DNA of 64,000 nucleotides, from NCBI GenBank assembly GCA_965240325.2, contig OZ251233.1, positions 248,001 through 312,000 on the forward strand. The letters are read 5' to 3'. Shown in pieces: positions 39,101 to 50,900 of the stretch (positions within the stretch are counted from its first letter, which is position 1; each line of letters starts with the position of its first letter). The notes beneath the pieces are model-generated. The model was not told the origin of the DNA. It ran no database searches and was given only the letters and a program-made list of their open reading frames with translations. The position numbers were made by a program, and so were the translations under genes. The DNA comes from Rebecca billardiae RCC1528 (lineage: Eukaryota; Haptophyta).

Positions 39101-42100
39101 GAGGTCCGGCGCGCCGGGCCCGGCGCGCCGGACCTGGCACGCCGGGCCGTGCGCTCAGAGCGCCGATGTCGTGACTTCGGGCTCAGCGAGGGCGGAGAGG
39201 ACCGAGCAAGTCCCCTGATGCCGTATCACACCGGCTGACAGCTCGAACGGCTACAGCGCGCTCAGCCTGAGCGCGCCCGAGCATCATGCACTCGAGGTCC
39301 GGCGCCGCGCCGGACCTCGGCCGAGGTTCGGCGCGCCGGGCCCGGCGCGCCGGACCTGGCACGCCGGGCCCGGCGCTCAGAGCGCCGATGTCGTGACTTC
39401 GGGCTCAGTGATGGCGGAGAGGACCGAGCACGTGTCACTGATGCCGTACCACACTGGCTGACAGCTCGAACGGCTACAGCGCGCTCAGCCTGAGCGCGCC
39501 CGACCATCATGCACTCGAGGTCCGGCGCCGCGCCGGACCTCGGCCGAGGTCCGGCGCGCCGGGCCCGGCGCGCCGGACCTGGCACGCCGGGCCGTGCGCT
39601 CAGAGCGCCGATGTCGTGACTTCGGGCTCAGCGAGGGCGGAGAGGACCAAGCACGTGTCACTGATGCCGTGCCAGATCAGCTGACAGCTCGAACGGCTAC
39701 AGCGCGCTCAGCCTGAGCGCGCCCGACCATCATGCACTCGAGGTCCGGCGCCGCGCCGGACCTCGGCCGAGGTCCGGCGCGCCGGGCCCGGCGCGCCGGA
39801 CCTGGCACGCCGGGCCTGGCGCACAGAGCGCCGATGTCGTGACTTCGGGCTCAGCGAGGGCGGAGAGGACCAAGCACGTGTCACTGATGCCGTGCCAGAT
39901 CAGCTGACAGCTCGAACGGCTACAGCGCGCTCAGCCTGAGCGCGCCCGACCATCATGCACTCGAGGTCCGGCGCCGCGCCGGACCTCGGCCGAGGTCCGG
40001 CGCGCCGGGCCTGGCGCGCCGGACCTGGCACGCCGGGCCGTGCGCTCAGAGCGCCGATGTCGTGACTTCGGGCTCAGCGAGGGCGGAGAGGACCGAACAC
40101 GTGCGCCGATGCCGTACCAGACTGGCTGACAGCTCGAACGGCTACAGCGCGCTCAGCCTGAGCGCGCCCGACCATCATGCACTCGAGGTCCGGCGCCGCA
40201 CCGGACCTCGGCCGAGGTCCGGCGCGCCGGGCCCAGCGCGCCGAACCTGGCACGCCGGGCCTGGCGCACAGAGCGCCGATGTCGTGACTTCGGGCCCAGC
40301 GAGGGCGGAGAGGACCGAGCACGTGCGCCGATGCCGTACCAGACTGGCTGACAGCTCGAACGGCTACAGCGCGCTCAGCCTGAGCGCGCCCGACCATCAT
40401 GCACTCGAGGTCCGGCGCCGCACCGGACCTCGGCCGAGGTCCGGCGCGCCGGGCCCGGCGCGCCGGACCTGGCGCGCCGGGCCCGACGCTCAGAGCGCCG
40501 ATGTCGTGACTTCGGGCTCAGCGAAGGCGAAGAGGACCGAGCACGTCCCCTGATGCCGCGCGAGATCAGCTGACAGCTCGAACGGCTACAGCGCGCTCAG
40601 CCTGAGCGCGCCCGACCACCATGCACTCGAGGTCCGGCGCCGCGCCGGACCTCGGCCGAGGTCCGGCGCGCCGGGCCTGGCGCGCCGCCGGACCTGGCAC
40701 GCCGGGCCTGGCGCACAGAGCGCCGATGTCGTGACTTCGGGCTCAGCGAGGGCGGAGAGGATCAAGCACGTGGGCCAATGCCGTACCAGATCGGCTGACA
40801 GCTTGAACGGCTACAGCGCGCTCAGCCTGAGCGCGCCCGACCATCATGCACTCGAGGTCCGGCGCCGCGCCGGACCTCGGCCGAGGTCCGGCGCGCCGGG
40901 CCCGGCGCGCCGGACCTGGCTCGCCGGGCCGTGCGCTCAGAGCGCCGATGTCGTGACTTCGGGCTCAGCGAGGGCGGAGAGGACCGAGCACGTGTCACTG
41001 ATGCCGTACCTCACCGGCTGACAGCTCGAACGGCTACAGCGCGCTCAGCCTGAGCGCGACCATCATGCACTCGAGGTCCGGCGCCGCGCCGGACCTCGGC
41101 CGAGGTCCGGCGCGCCGGGCCCGGCGCGCCGGACCTGGCTCGCCGGGCCGTGCGCTCAGAGCGCCGATGTCGTGACTTCGGGCTCAGCGAGGGCGGAGAG
41201 GACCGAGCACGTGTCACTGATGCCGTGCCAGGTCAGCTGACAGCTCGAACGGCTACAGCGCGCTCAGCCTGAGCGCGCCCGACCATCATGCACTCGAGGT
41301 CCGGCGCCGCGCCGGACCTCGGCCGAGGTCCGGCGCGCCGGGCCTGGCGCGCCGGACCTGGCACGCCAGGCCTGGCGCTCAGAGCGCCGATGTCGTGACT
41401 TCGGGCTCAGCGAGGGCGGAGAGGACCGAGCACGTGTCACTGATGCCGTGCCAGATCAGCTGACAGCTCGAACGGCTACAGCGCGCTCAGCCTGAGCGCG
41501 CCCGACCATCATGCACTCGAGGTCCGGCGCCGCGCCGGACCTCGGCCGAGGTCCGGCGCGCCGGGCCTGGCGCGCCGGACCTGGCACGCCGGGCCGTGCG
41601 CTCAGAGCGCCGATGTCGTGACTTCGGGCTCAGCGAGGGCGGAGAGGACCGAGCACGTCCCCTGATGCCGTACCTCACCGGCTGACAGCTCGAACGGCTA
41701 CAGCGCGCTCAGCCTGAGCGCGCCCGACCATCATGCACTCGAGGTCCGGCGCCGCGCCGGACCTCGGCCGAGGTCCGGCGCGCCGGGCCCGGCGCGCCGG
41801 ACCTGGCGCGCCGGGCCCGACGCTCAGAGCGCCGATGTCGTGACTTCGGGCTCAGCGAGGGCGGAGAGGACCGAGCACGTGTCACTGATGCCGTGCCAGA
41901 TCAGCTGACAGCTCGAACGGCTACAGCGCGCTCAGCCTGAGCGCGCCCGACCATCATGCACTCGAGGTCCGGCGCCGCGCCGGACCTCGGCCGAGGTCCG
42001 GCGCGCCGGGCCCGGCGCGCCGGACCTGGCACGCCGGGCCTGGCGCACAGAGCGCCGATGTCGTGACTTCGGGCTCAGCGAGGGCGGAGAGGACCGAGCA

Positions 42101-45100
42101 CGTGGGCCAATGCCGTACCAGATCGGCTGACAGCTCGAACGGCTACAGCGCGCTCAGCCTGAGCGCGCCCGACCATCATGCACTCGAGGTCCGGCGCCGC
42201 GCCGGACCTCGGCCGAGGTCCGGCGCGCCGGGCCCGGCGCGCCGGACCTGGCACGCCGGGCCGTGCGCTCAGAGCGTCGATGTCGTGACTTCGGGCTCAG
42301 CGAGGGCGGAGAGGACCGAGCACGTGGGCCAATGCCGTACCAGATCGGCTGACAGCTCGAACGGCTACAGCGCGCTCAGCCTGAGCGCGCCCGACCATCA
42401 TGCACTCGAGGTCCGGCGCCGCGCCGGACCTCGGCCGAGGTCCGGCGCGCCGGGCCCGGCGCGCCGGACCTGGCACGCCGGGCCGTGCGCTCAGAGCGCC
42501 GATGTCGTGACTTCGGGCTCAGCGAGGGCGGAGAGGACCGAGCACGTGTCACTGATGCCGTGCCAGATCAGCTGACAGCTCGAACGGCTACAGCGCGCTC
42601 AGCCTGAGCGCGCCCGACCATCATGCACTCGAGGTCCGGCGCCGCGCCGGACCTCGGCCGAGGTCCGGCGCGCCGGGCCTGGCGCGCCGGACCTGGCACG
42701 CCGGGCCTGGCGCACAGAGCGCCGATGTCGTGACTTCGGGCTCAGCGAGGGCGGAGAGGACCGAGCACGTGGGCCAGTGCCGTACCAGATCGGCTGACAG
42801 CTCGAACGGCTACAGCGCGCTCAGCCTGAGCGCGCCCGACCATCATGCACTCGAGGTCCGGCGCCGCGCCGGACCTCGGCCGAGGTCCGGCGCGCCGGGC
42901 CCGGCGCGCCGGACCTGGCACGCCGGGCCGTGCGCTCAGAGCGTCGATGTCGTGACTTCGGGCTCAGCGAGGGCGGAGAGGACCGAGCACGTCCCCTGAT
43001 GCCGTACCTCACCGGCTGACACCTCGCATGGCTACAGCGCGCTCAGCCTGAGCGCGCCCGACCATCATGCACTCGAGGTCCGGCGCCGCGCCGGACCTCG
43101 GCCGAGGTCCGGCGCGCCGGGCCTGGCGCGCCGGACCTGGCACGCCGGGCCTGGCGCACAGAGCGCCGATGTCGTGACTTCGGGCTCAGCGAGGGCGGAG
43201 AGGACCGAGCACGTCCCCTGATGCCGTACCTCACCGGCTGACACCTCGCATGGCTACAGCGCGCTCAGCCTGAGCGCGCCCGACCATCATGCACTCGAGG
43301 TCCGGCGCCGCGCCGGACCTCGGCCGAGGTCCGGCGCGCCGGGCCCGGCGCGCCGGACCTGGCACGCCGGGCCGTGCGCTCAGAGCGTCGATGTCGTGAC
43401 TTCGGGCTCAGCGAGGGCGGAGAGGACCGAGCACGTCCCCTGATGCCGTACCTCACCGGCTGACACCTCGCATGGCTACAGCGCGCTCAGCCTGAGCGCG
43501 CCCGACCATCATGCACTCGAGGTCCGGCGCCGCGCCGGACCTCGGCCGAGGTCCGGCGCGCCGGGCCTGGCGCGCCGGACCTGGCACGCCGGGCCTGGCG
43601 CACAGAGCGCCGATGTCGTGACTTCGGGCTCAGCGAGGGCGGAGAGGACCGAGCACGTGGGCCAATGCCGTACCAGATCGGCTGACAGCTCGAACGGCTA
43701 CAGCGCGCTCAGCCTGAGCGCGCCCGACCATCATGCACTCGAGGTCCGGCGCCGCGCCGGACCTCGGCTGAGGTCCGGCGCGCCGGGCCTGGCGCGCCGG
43801 ACCTGGCTCGCCGGGCCGTGCGCTCAGAGCGCCGATGTCGTGACTTCGGGCTCAGCGAGGGCGGAGAGGACCGAGCACGTGTCACTGATGCCGTACCTCA
43901 CCGGCTGACAGCTCGAACGGCTACAGCGCGCTCAGCCTGAGCGCGCCCGACCATCATGCACTCGAGGTCCGGCGCCGCGCCGGACCTCGGCCGAGGTCCG
44001 GCGCGCCGGGCCTGGCGCGCCGGACCTGGCACGCCGGGCCTGGCGCACAGAGCGCCGATGTCGTGACTTCGGGCTCAGCGAGGGCGGAGAGGACCGAGCA
44101 CGTCCCCTGATGCCGTACCAGACTGGCTGACAGCTCGAACGGCTACAGCGCGCTCAGCCTGAGCGCGCCCGACCATCATGCACTCGAGGTCCGGCGCCGC
44201 GCCGGACCTCGGCTGAGGTCCGGCGCGCCGGGCCTGGCGCGCCGGACCTGGCTCGCCGGGCCGTGCGCTCAGAGCGCCGATGTCGTGACTTCGGGCTCAG
44301 CGAGGGCGGAGAGGACCGAGCACGTGTCACTGATGCCGTACCTCACCGGCTGACAGCTCGAACGGCTACAGCGCGCTCAGCCTGAGCGCGCCCGACCATC
44401 ATGCACTCGAGGTCCGGCGCCGCGCCGGACCTCGGCCGACCTCCGGCGCGCCGGGCCTGGCGCGCCGGACCTGGCACGCCAGGCCTGGCGCTCAGAGCGC
44501 CGATGTCGTGACTTCGGGCTCAGCGAGGGCGGAGAGGACCGAGCACGTGGGTCAATGCCGTACCGGATCAGCTGACAGCTCGAACGGCTACAGCGCGCTC
44601 AGCCTGAGCGCGCCCGACCATCATGCACTCGAGGTCCGGCGCCGCGCCGGACCTCGGCCGAGGTCCGGCGCGCCGGGCCCAGCGCGCCGGACCTGGCACG
44701 CCGGGCCTGGCGCACAGAGCGCCGATGTCGTGACTTCGGGCTCAGCGAGGGCGGAGAGGACCGAGCACGTCCCCTGATGCCGTACCTCACCGGCTGACAC
44801 CTCGCATGGCTACAGCGCGCTCAGCCTGAGCGCGCCCGACCATCGTGCACTCGAGGTCCGGCGCCGCGCCGGACCTCGGCCGAGGTCCGGCGCGCCGGGC
44901 CTGGCGCGCCGGACCTGGCACGCCGGGCCTGGCGCACAGAGCGCCGATGTCGTGACTTCGGGCTCAGCGAGGGCGGAGAGGACCGAGCACGTGGGGCAAT
45001 GCCGTACCAGATCGGCTGACAGCTCGAACGGCTACAGCGCGCTCAGCCTGAGCGCGCCCGACCATCATGCACTCGAGGTCCGGCGCCGCGCCGGACCTCG

Positions 45101-47760
45101 GCTGAGGTCCGGCGCGCCGGGCCTGGCGCGCCGGACCTGGCTCGCCGGGCCGTGCGCTCAGAGCGCCGATGTCGTGACTTCGGGCTCAGCGAGGGCGGAG
45201 AGGACCGAGCACGTGTCACTGATGCCGTACCTCACCGGCTGACAGCTCGAACGGCTACAGCGCGCTCAGCCTGAGCGCGCCCGACCATCATGCACTCGAG
45301 GTCCGGCGCCGCGCCGGACCTCGGCCGAGGTCCGGCGCGCCGGGCCTGGCGCGCCGGACCTGGCACGCCGGGCCTGGCGCACAGAGCGCCGATGTCGTGA
45401 CTTCGGGCTCAGCGAGGGCGGAGAGGACCGAGCACGTCCCCTGATGCCGTACCAGACTGGCTGACAGCTCGAACGGCTACAGCGCGCTCAGCCTGAGCGC
45501 GCCCGACCATCATGCACTCGAGGTCCGGCGCCGCGCCGGACCTCGGCTGAGGTCCGGCGCGCCGGGCCTGGCGCGCCGGACCTGGCTCGCCGGGCCGTGC
45601 GCTCAGAGCGCCGATGTCGTGACTTCGGGCTCAGCGAGGGCGGAGAGGACCGAGCACGTGTCACTGATGCCGTACCTCACCGGCTGACAGCTCGAACGGC
45701 TACAGCGCGCTCAGCCTGAGCGCGCCCGACCATCATGCACTCGAGGTCCGGCGCCGCGCCGGACCTCGGCCGAGGTCCGGCGCGCCGGGCCCAGCGCGCC
45801 GGACCTGGCACGCCGGGCCTGGCGCACAGAGCGCCGATGTCGTGACTTCGGGCTCAGCGAGGGCGGAGAGGACCGAGCACGTCCCCTGATGCCGTACCTC
45901 ACCGGCTGACAGCTCGAACGGCTACAGCGCGCTCAGCCTGAGCGCGCCCGACCATCATGCACTCGAGGTCCGGCGCCGCGCCGGACCTCGGCCGAGGTCC
46001 GGCGCGCCGGGCCCGGCGCGCCGGACCTGGCACGCCGGGCCTGGCGCTCAGAGCGCCGATGTCGTGACTTCGGGCTCAGCGAGGGCGGAGAGGACCGAGC
46101 ACGTGTCACTGATGCCGTGCCAGATCAGCTGACAGCTCGAACGGCTACAGCGCGCTCAGCCTGAGCGCGCCCGACCATCATGCACTCGAGGTCCGGCGCC
46201 GCGCCGGACCTCGGCCGAGGTCCGGCGCGCCGGGCCCGGCGCGCCGGACCTGGCACGCCGGGCCTGGCGCTCAGAGCGCCGATGTCGTGACTTCCAGTTC
46301 CGGCTCAGCGAGGGCGGAGAGGACCGAGAACGTCCCCTGATGACGTACCTCACCGGCTGACAGCTCGAATGGCTACAGCGCGCTCAGCCTGCGCGCGCCC
46401 GACCATCATGCACTCGAGGTCCGGCGCCGCGCCGGACCTCGGCCGATGTCCGGCGCGCCGGGCCCGGCGCGCCGGACCTGGCACGCCGGGCCTGGCGCTC
46501 AGAGCGCCGATGTCGTGACTTCGGGCGCAGCGAGGGCGGAGAGGACCAAGCACGTCCCCTGATGACGTACCTCACCGGCTGACAGCTCGAACGGCTACAG
46601 CGCGCTCAGCCTGAGCGCGCCCGACCATCATGCACTCGAGGTCCGGCGCCGCGCCGGACCTCGGCCGAGGTCCGGCGCGCCGGGCCCGGCGCGCCGGACC
46701 TGGCACCCGGGCCTGGCGCTCAGAGCGCCGATGTCGTGACTTCGGGCTCAGCGAGGGCGGAGAGGACCGAGCACGTGGGTCAATACCGTACCGGATCAGC
46801 TGACAGCTCGAACGGCTACAGCGCGCTCAGCCTGAGCGCGCCCGACCATCATGCACTCGAGGTCCGGCGCCGCGCCGGACCTCGGCCGAGGTCCGGCGCG
46901 CCGGGCCCGGCGCGCCGGACCTGGCACGCCGGGCCTGGCGCTCAGAGCGCCGATGTCGTGACTTCGGGCTCAGCGAGGGCGTAGAGCACCGAGCACGTTT
47001 CCTGATGCCGTGCCAGACTGGCTGACAGCTCGAACGGCTACAGCGCGCTCAGCCTGAGCCCGCCCGACCATCATGCACTCGAGGTCCGGCGCCGCGCCGG
47101 ACCTCGGCCGAGGTCCGGCGCGCCGGGCCCGGCGCGCCGGACCTGGCACGCCGGGCCTGGCGCTCAGAGCGCCGATGTCGTGACTTCGGGCTCAGCGAGG
47201 GCGGAGAGGACCGAGCACGTGCCCTGATGCCGTACCTCACTGGCTACAGCGCGCTCAGCCTGAGCGCGCCCGACCATCATGCACTCGAGGTCCGGCGCCG
47301 CGCCGGACCTCTGCCGAGGTCCGGCGCGCCGGGCCCGGCGCGTCGGACCTGGCACGCCGGGCCTGGCGCTCAGAGCGCCGATGTCGTGACTTCGGGCTCA
47401 GCGAGGGCGGAGAGGACCGAGCACGTTTCCTGATGCCGTACCACACCGGCTGACACCTCGAATGGCTACAGCGCGCTCAGCCTGAGCGCGCCCGACCATC
47501 ATGCACTCGAGGTCGTCCGGCGCTGCCACCGCCGGACGTGGCCGAGGTCCGGCGCGCGGGGCCTTGCGCGCCGGGCCGGGCGCGTCGGGCCGGCGCTCAG
47601 ATCGCCGACATCGGCTCACCACGCTCAAAGAGGGCAGAGAGGGCCGAGCGCGCGCTCCGGGGCTTTACCGCATCGGCTGGCAGCTTGATTGGCTACAGCG
47701 TGCTTGGCCTGAGTGCGCTCGACAGTCACGCACCGGAGGTTCGGCGCCGCGCCAGACCTT
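36137..47760. repeat. Satellite 1: about 50 tandem copies of a 222-bp hairpin-rich monomer
   Basis: Monomers recur at 222 bp, for example at 42821, 43043 and 43265. Each contains GCGCTCAGCCTGAGCGC (a hairpin), the anchor CATCATGCACTCGAGGTC, two nested palindromes built on AGGTCCGGCG/CGCCGGACCT (43520-43542 and 43549-43582 in one copy), and GGCGCTCAGAGCGCC (another hairpin). The linker after GAGCACGT varies among a few forms (CCCCTGATGCC, GTCACTGATGCC, GGGCCAATGCC). Edge copies at 36137-36330 and 47500-47760 are diverged, as is usual for satellites. The array starts within about 20 bp of the LRR gene stop codon, so that gene's 3' UTR probably runs into it. Open frames on both strands are composition artefacts. 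Confidence 0.93.
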
Positions 47761-47944
47761 GGCTGAGAATCGGCGCAAGGCGGATTTTGCGCACCTGCTG
47801 CTGATATTCGACGCTCGTCAGCAGAACGCGCGCCAACAAAATAGGCTGCTGCTACGCTAGCAGCTTATAACCATCAGTTTCGCGGCGCAAGGCTAGCGGG
47901 TGGACGGGTCCGGGAAGAGCTGATGATTTCAGCGCATCCTTGCT
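47761..47944. other. Spacer between the two satellites
   Basis: About 180 bp of lower-GC unique sequence. It holds a perfect 7-bp-stem hairpin, GCTGCTA-CGC-TAGCAGC (47848-47864). No gene is seen. Confidence 0.6.
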
Positions 47945-50900
47945 GCACATGCTCGCTACGAGCCGCGCTGCATGCCGCGCCGCCGCCACTCCTCACGGCC
48001 GCGCGCCCGCAGGGCTGCGGCTCCGCAGCCAAGCCGCAGCCCTGCGGCCGCAGGCCTGCGGTGGCCCAGCAGGCTGCTGCTGCTGCTCGGCTCAGTCGCG
48101 CGGCTCGAGGCGAGCGGGAGAGCGGGTACCGGCGGTGTCGAGTGGCGCGTCCTCGACGCCCATGCTCGCTCCGAGCCGCGCTGTATGCCGCGCCGCCGCC
48201 ACTCCTCACGCCCGCGCGCCCGCACGGCTGCGGCATCGCGCCCGAGCCGCAGCCCTGCGACCGCAGGCCTGCGGTGGCCCAGCAGGCTGCTGCTGCTGCT
48301 CGGCTCAGTCGCGCGGCGCGGGGCGAGCGGGAGAGCGGGTGGCGGCGGTGCTGATTGGCGCGTCCTCGACGCCCATGCTCGCTCCGAGCCGCGCTGCATG
48401 CCGCGCCGCCGCCACTCCTCACGCCCGCGCGCCCGCAGGGCTGCGGCTCCGCGCCCGAGCCGCAGGCCTGCGGCCGCAGGCCTGCGGTGGCCCAGCAGGC
48501 TGCTGCTGCTCGGCTCAGTCGCGCGGCGCGGGGCGAGCGGGAGAGCGGGTTGCGGCGGTGCTGAGTGGCGCGTCCTCGACGCCCATGCTCGCTCCGAGCC
48601 GCGCTGCATGCCGCGCTGCCGCCACTCCTCACGCCCGCGCGCCCGCAGGGCTGCGGCTCCGCGCCCGAGCCGCAGCCCTGCGGCCGCAGGCCTGCGGTGG
48701 CCGAGCAGGCTGCTGCTGCTGCTCGGCTCAGTCGCGCAGCGCGAGGCGAGCGGGAGAGTGGGTGGCGGCGGTGCTGATTGGCGCGTCCTCGCCGTCCATG
48801 CTCGCTCCGAGCCGCGCTGCATGCCGCGCCGCCGCCACTCCTCACGCCCGCGCGCCCGCAGGGCTGCGGCTCCGCGGCCGAGCCGCAGCCGTGCGGCCGC
48901 AGGCCTGCGGCCGCAGGCCTGCGGTGGCAAAGCAGGCTGCTGCTGCTGCTCGGCTCAGTCGCGCGGCGCGGGGCGAGCGGGAGAGCGGGTGGCGGCGGTG
49001 CTGAGTGGCGCGCCCTCGACGCCCATGCTCGCTCCGCGGCGCGCTGCATGCCGCGCCGGCGCCACTCCTCACGCCCGCGCGCCCGCAGGGCTGCGGCTCC
49101 GCGCCCGAGCCGCAGCCCTGCGGCCGCAGCCCTGCGTCCGCAGGCCTGCGGTGGCCCAGCAGGCTGCTGCTGCTGCTCGGCTCAGTCGCGCGGCTCGAGG
49201 CGAGCGGGAGGGCAGGTGGCGGCGGTGGTGGAGGACGCGTCCTCGCCGTCCATGCTCGCTCCGAGCTGCGCTGCATGCCGCGCCGCCGCCACTCCTCACG
49301 CCCGCGCGCCCGCAGGGCTGCGGCTCCGCGCCCGAGCCGCAGCCCTGCGGCCGCAGCCCTGCGTCCGCAGGCCTGCGGTGGCCCAGCAGGCTGCTGCTGC
49401 TGCTCGGCTCAGTCACGCGGCGCGAGGCGAGAGGGCGGGCGGGTGGCGGCGGTGCTGAATGACGCGTCCTCGACGCCCATGCTCGCTCCGACCCGCGCTG
49501 CATGCCGCGCCGCCGCCACTCCTCACGCCCGCGCGCCCGCAGGGCTGCGGCTCCGCGCCCGAGCCGCAGCCCTGCGGCCGCAGGCCTGCGGCCGCAGGCC
49601 TGCGGTGGCCCAGCAGGCTGCTGCTGCTGCTCGGCTCAGTCGCGCGGCGCGAGGCGAGAGGGCGGGCGGGTGGCGGCGGTGCTGAGCGGCGCGTCCTCGC
49701 CGTCCATGCTCGCTCCGAGCTGCGCTGCATGCCGCGCCGCCGCCACTCCTCACGCCCGCGCGCCCGCAGGGCTGCGGCTCCGCGCCCGAGCCGCAGCCCT
49801 GCGGCCGCAGCCCTGCGTCCGCAGGCCTGCGGTGGCCCAGCAGGCTGCTGCTGCTGCTCGGCTCAGTCACGCGGCGCGAGGCGAGACGGCGGGCGGGTGG
49901 CGGCGGTGCCGAATGACGCGTCCTCGACGCCCATGCTCGCTCCGACCCGCGCTGCATGCCGCGCCGCCGCCACTCCTCACGCCCGCGCGCCCGCAGGGCT
50001 GCGGCTCCGCGCCCGAGCCGCAGCCCTGCGGCCGCAGGCCTGCGGCCGCAGGCCTGCGGTGGCCCAGCAGGCTGCTGCTGCTGCTCGGCTCAGTCACGCG
50101 GCGCGAGGCGAGAGGGCGGGCGGGTGGCGGCGGTGCTGAGCGGCGCGTCCTCGACGACCATGCTCGCTCCGACCCGCGCCGCCGCCACTCCTCACGGCCG
50201 CGCGCCCACAGGGCTGCGGCTCCGCGACCGAGCCGCAGGGCTGCGGCCGCAGGAGGCTGCTGCTGCTGCTCGGCTCAGTCGCGCGGCGCGAGGCGAGCGG
50301 GCAGGCGGGTGGCAGCGGTGCTGATTGGCGCGTCTTCGACGCCCATGCTCGCTCCGAGCCGTGCTGCATGCCGCGCCGCCGCCACTCCTCACGGCCGCGC
50401 GCCCGCAGGGCTGCGGCTTCGCGCCCGAGCCGCAGCCCTGCGGCGCAGGCCTGCGGCCGCAGCCCTGCGGCCGCAGCCCTGCGGCCGCAGGCCTGCGGTG
50501 GCCCAGCAGGCTGCTGCTGCGGCTCGGCCCACTCGCGCGGCGTGAGGCGATTGACGCGTCCTCGACGCCCATGCTCGCTCCGAGCCGCGCTGCACGCCGC
50601 GCCGCCGCCACTCCTCACGGCCGCGCGCCCGCAGGGCTGCGGCTCCGCGACCGAGCCGAAGGGCTGCGGCCGCAGGCCTGCGGCCGCAGCCCTGCGGAAG
50701 CAGGCTGATGCTGCTGCTCGGCTCAGTCGCGCGGCGCGAGGCGAGCGGGCGGGCGGGTGGCCGCGGTGCTGATTGGCGCGTCCTCGACGCCCATGCTCGC
50801 TCCGAGCCGCGCTGCATGACGCGCCGCCGCCGCTCCTCACGGCCGCGCGCCCGCAGGGCTGCGGCTTCGCGCCCGAGCCGCAGCCCTGCGGCGCAGGCCT

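Noticed and set aside
36137-47760. CRISPR-like regular repeat pattern
   Set aside because: Period 222 bp with no unique spacers, no cas genes, and eukaryotic context.
36264-47860. Many 60-250-residue frames in satellite 1
   Set aside because: The same peptides repeat with the 222-bp period on both strands; they reflect GC-rich satellite without selected coding.
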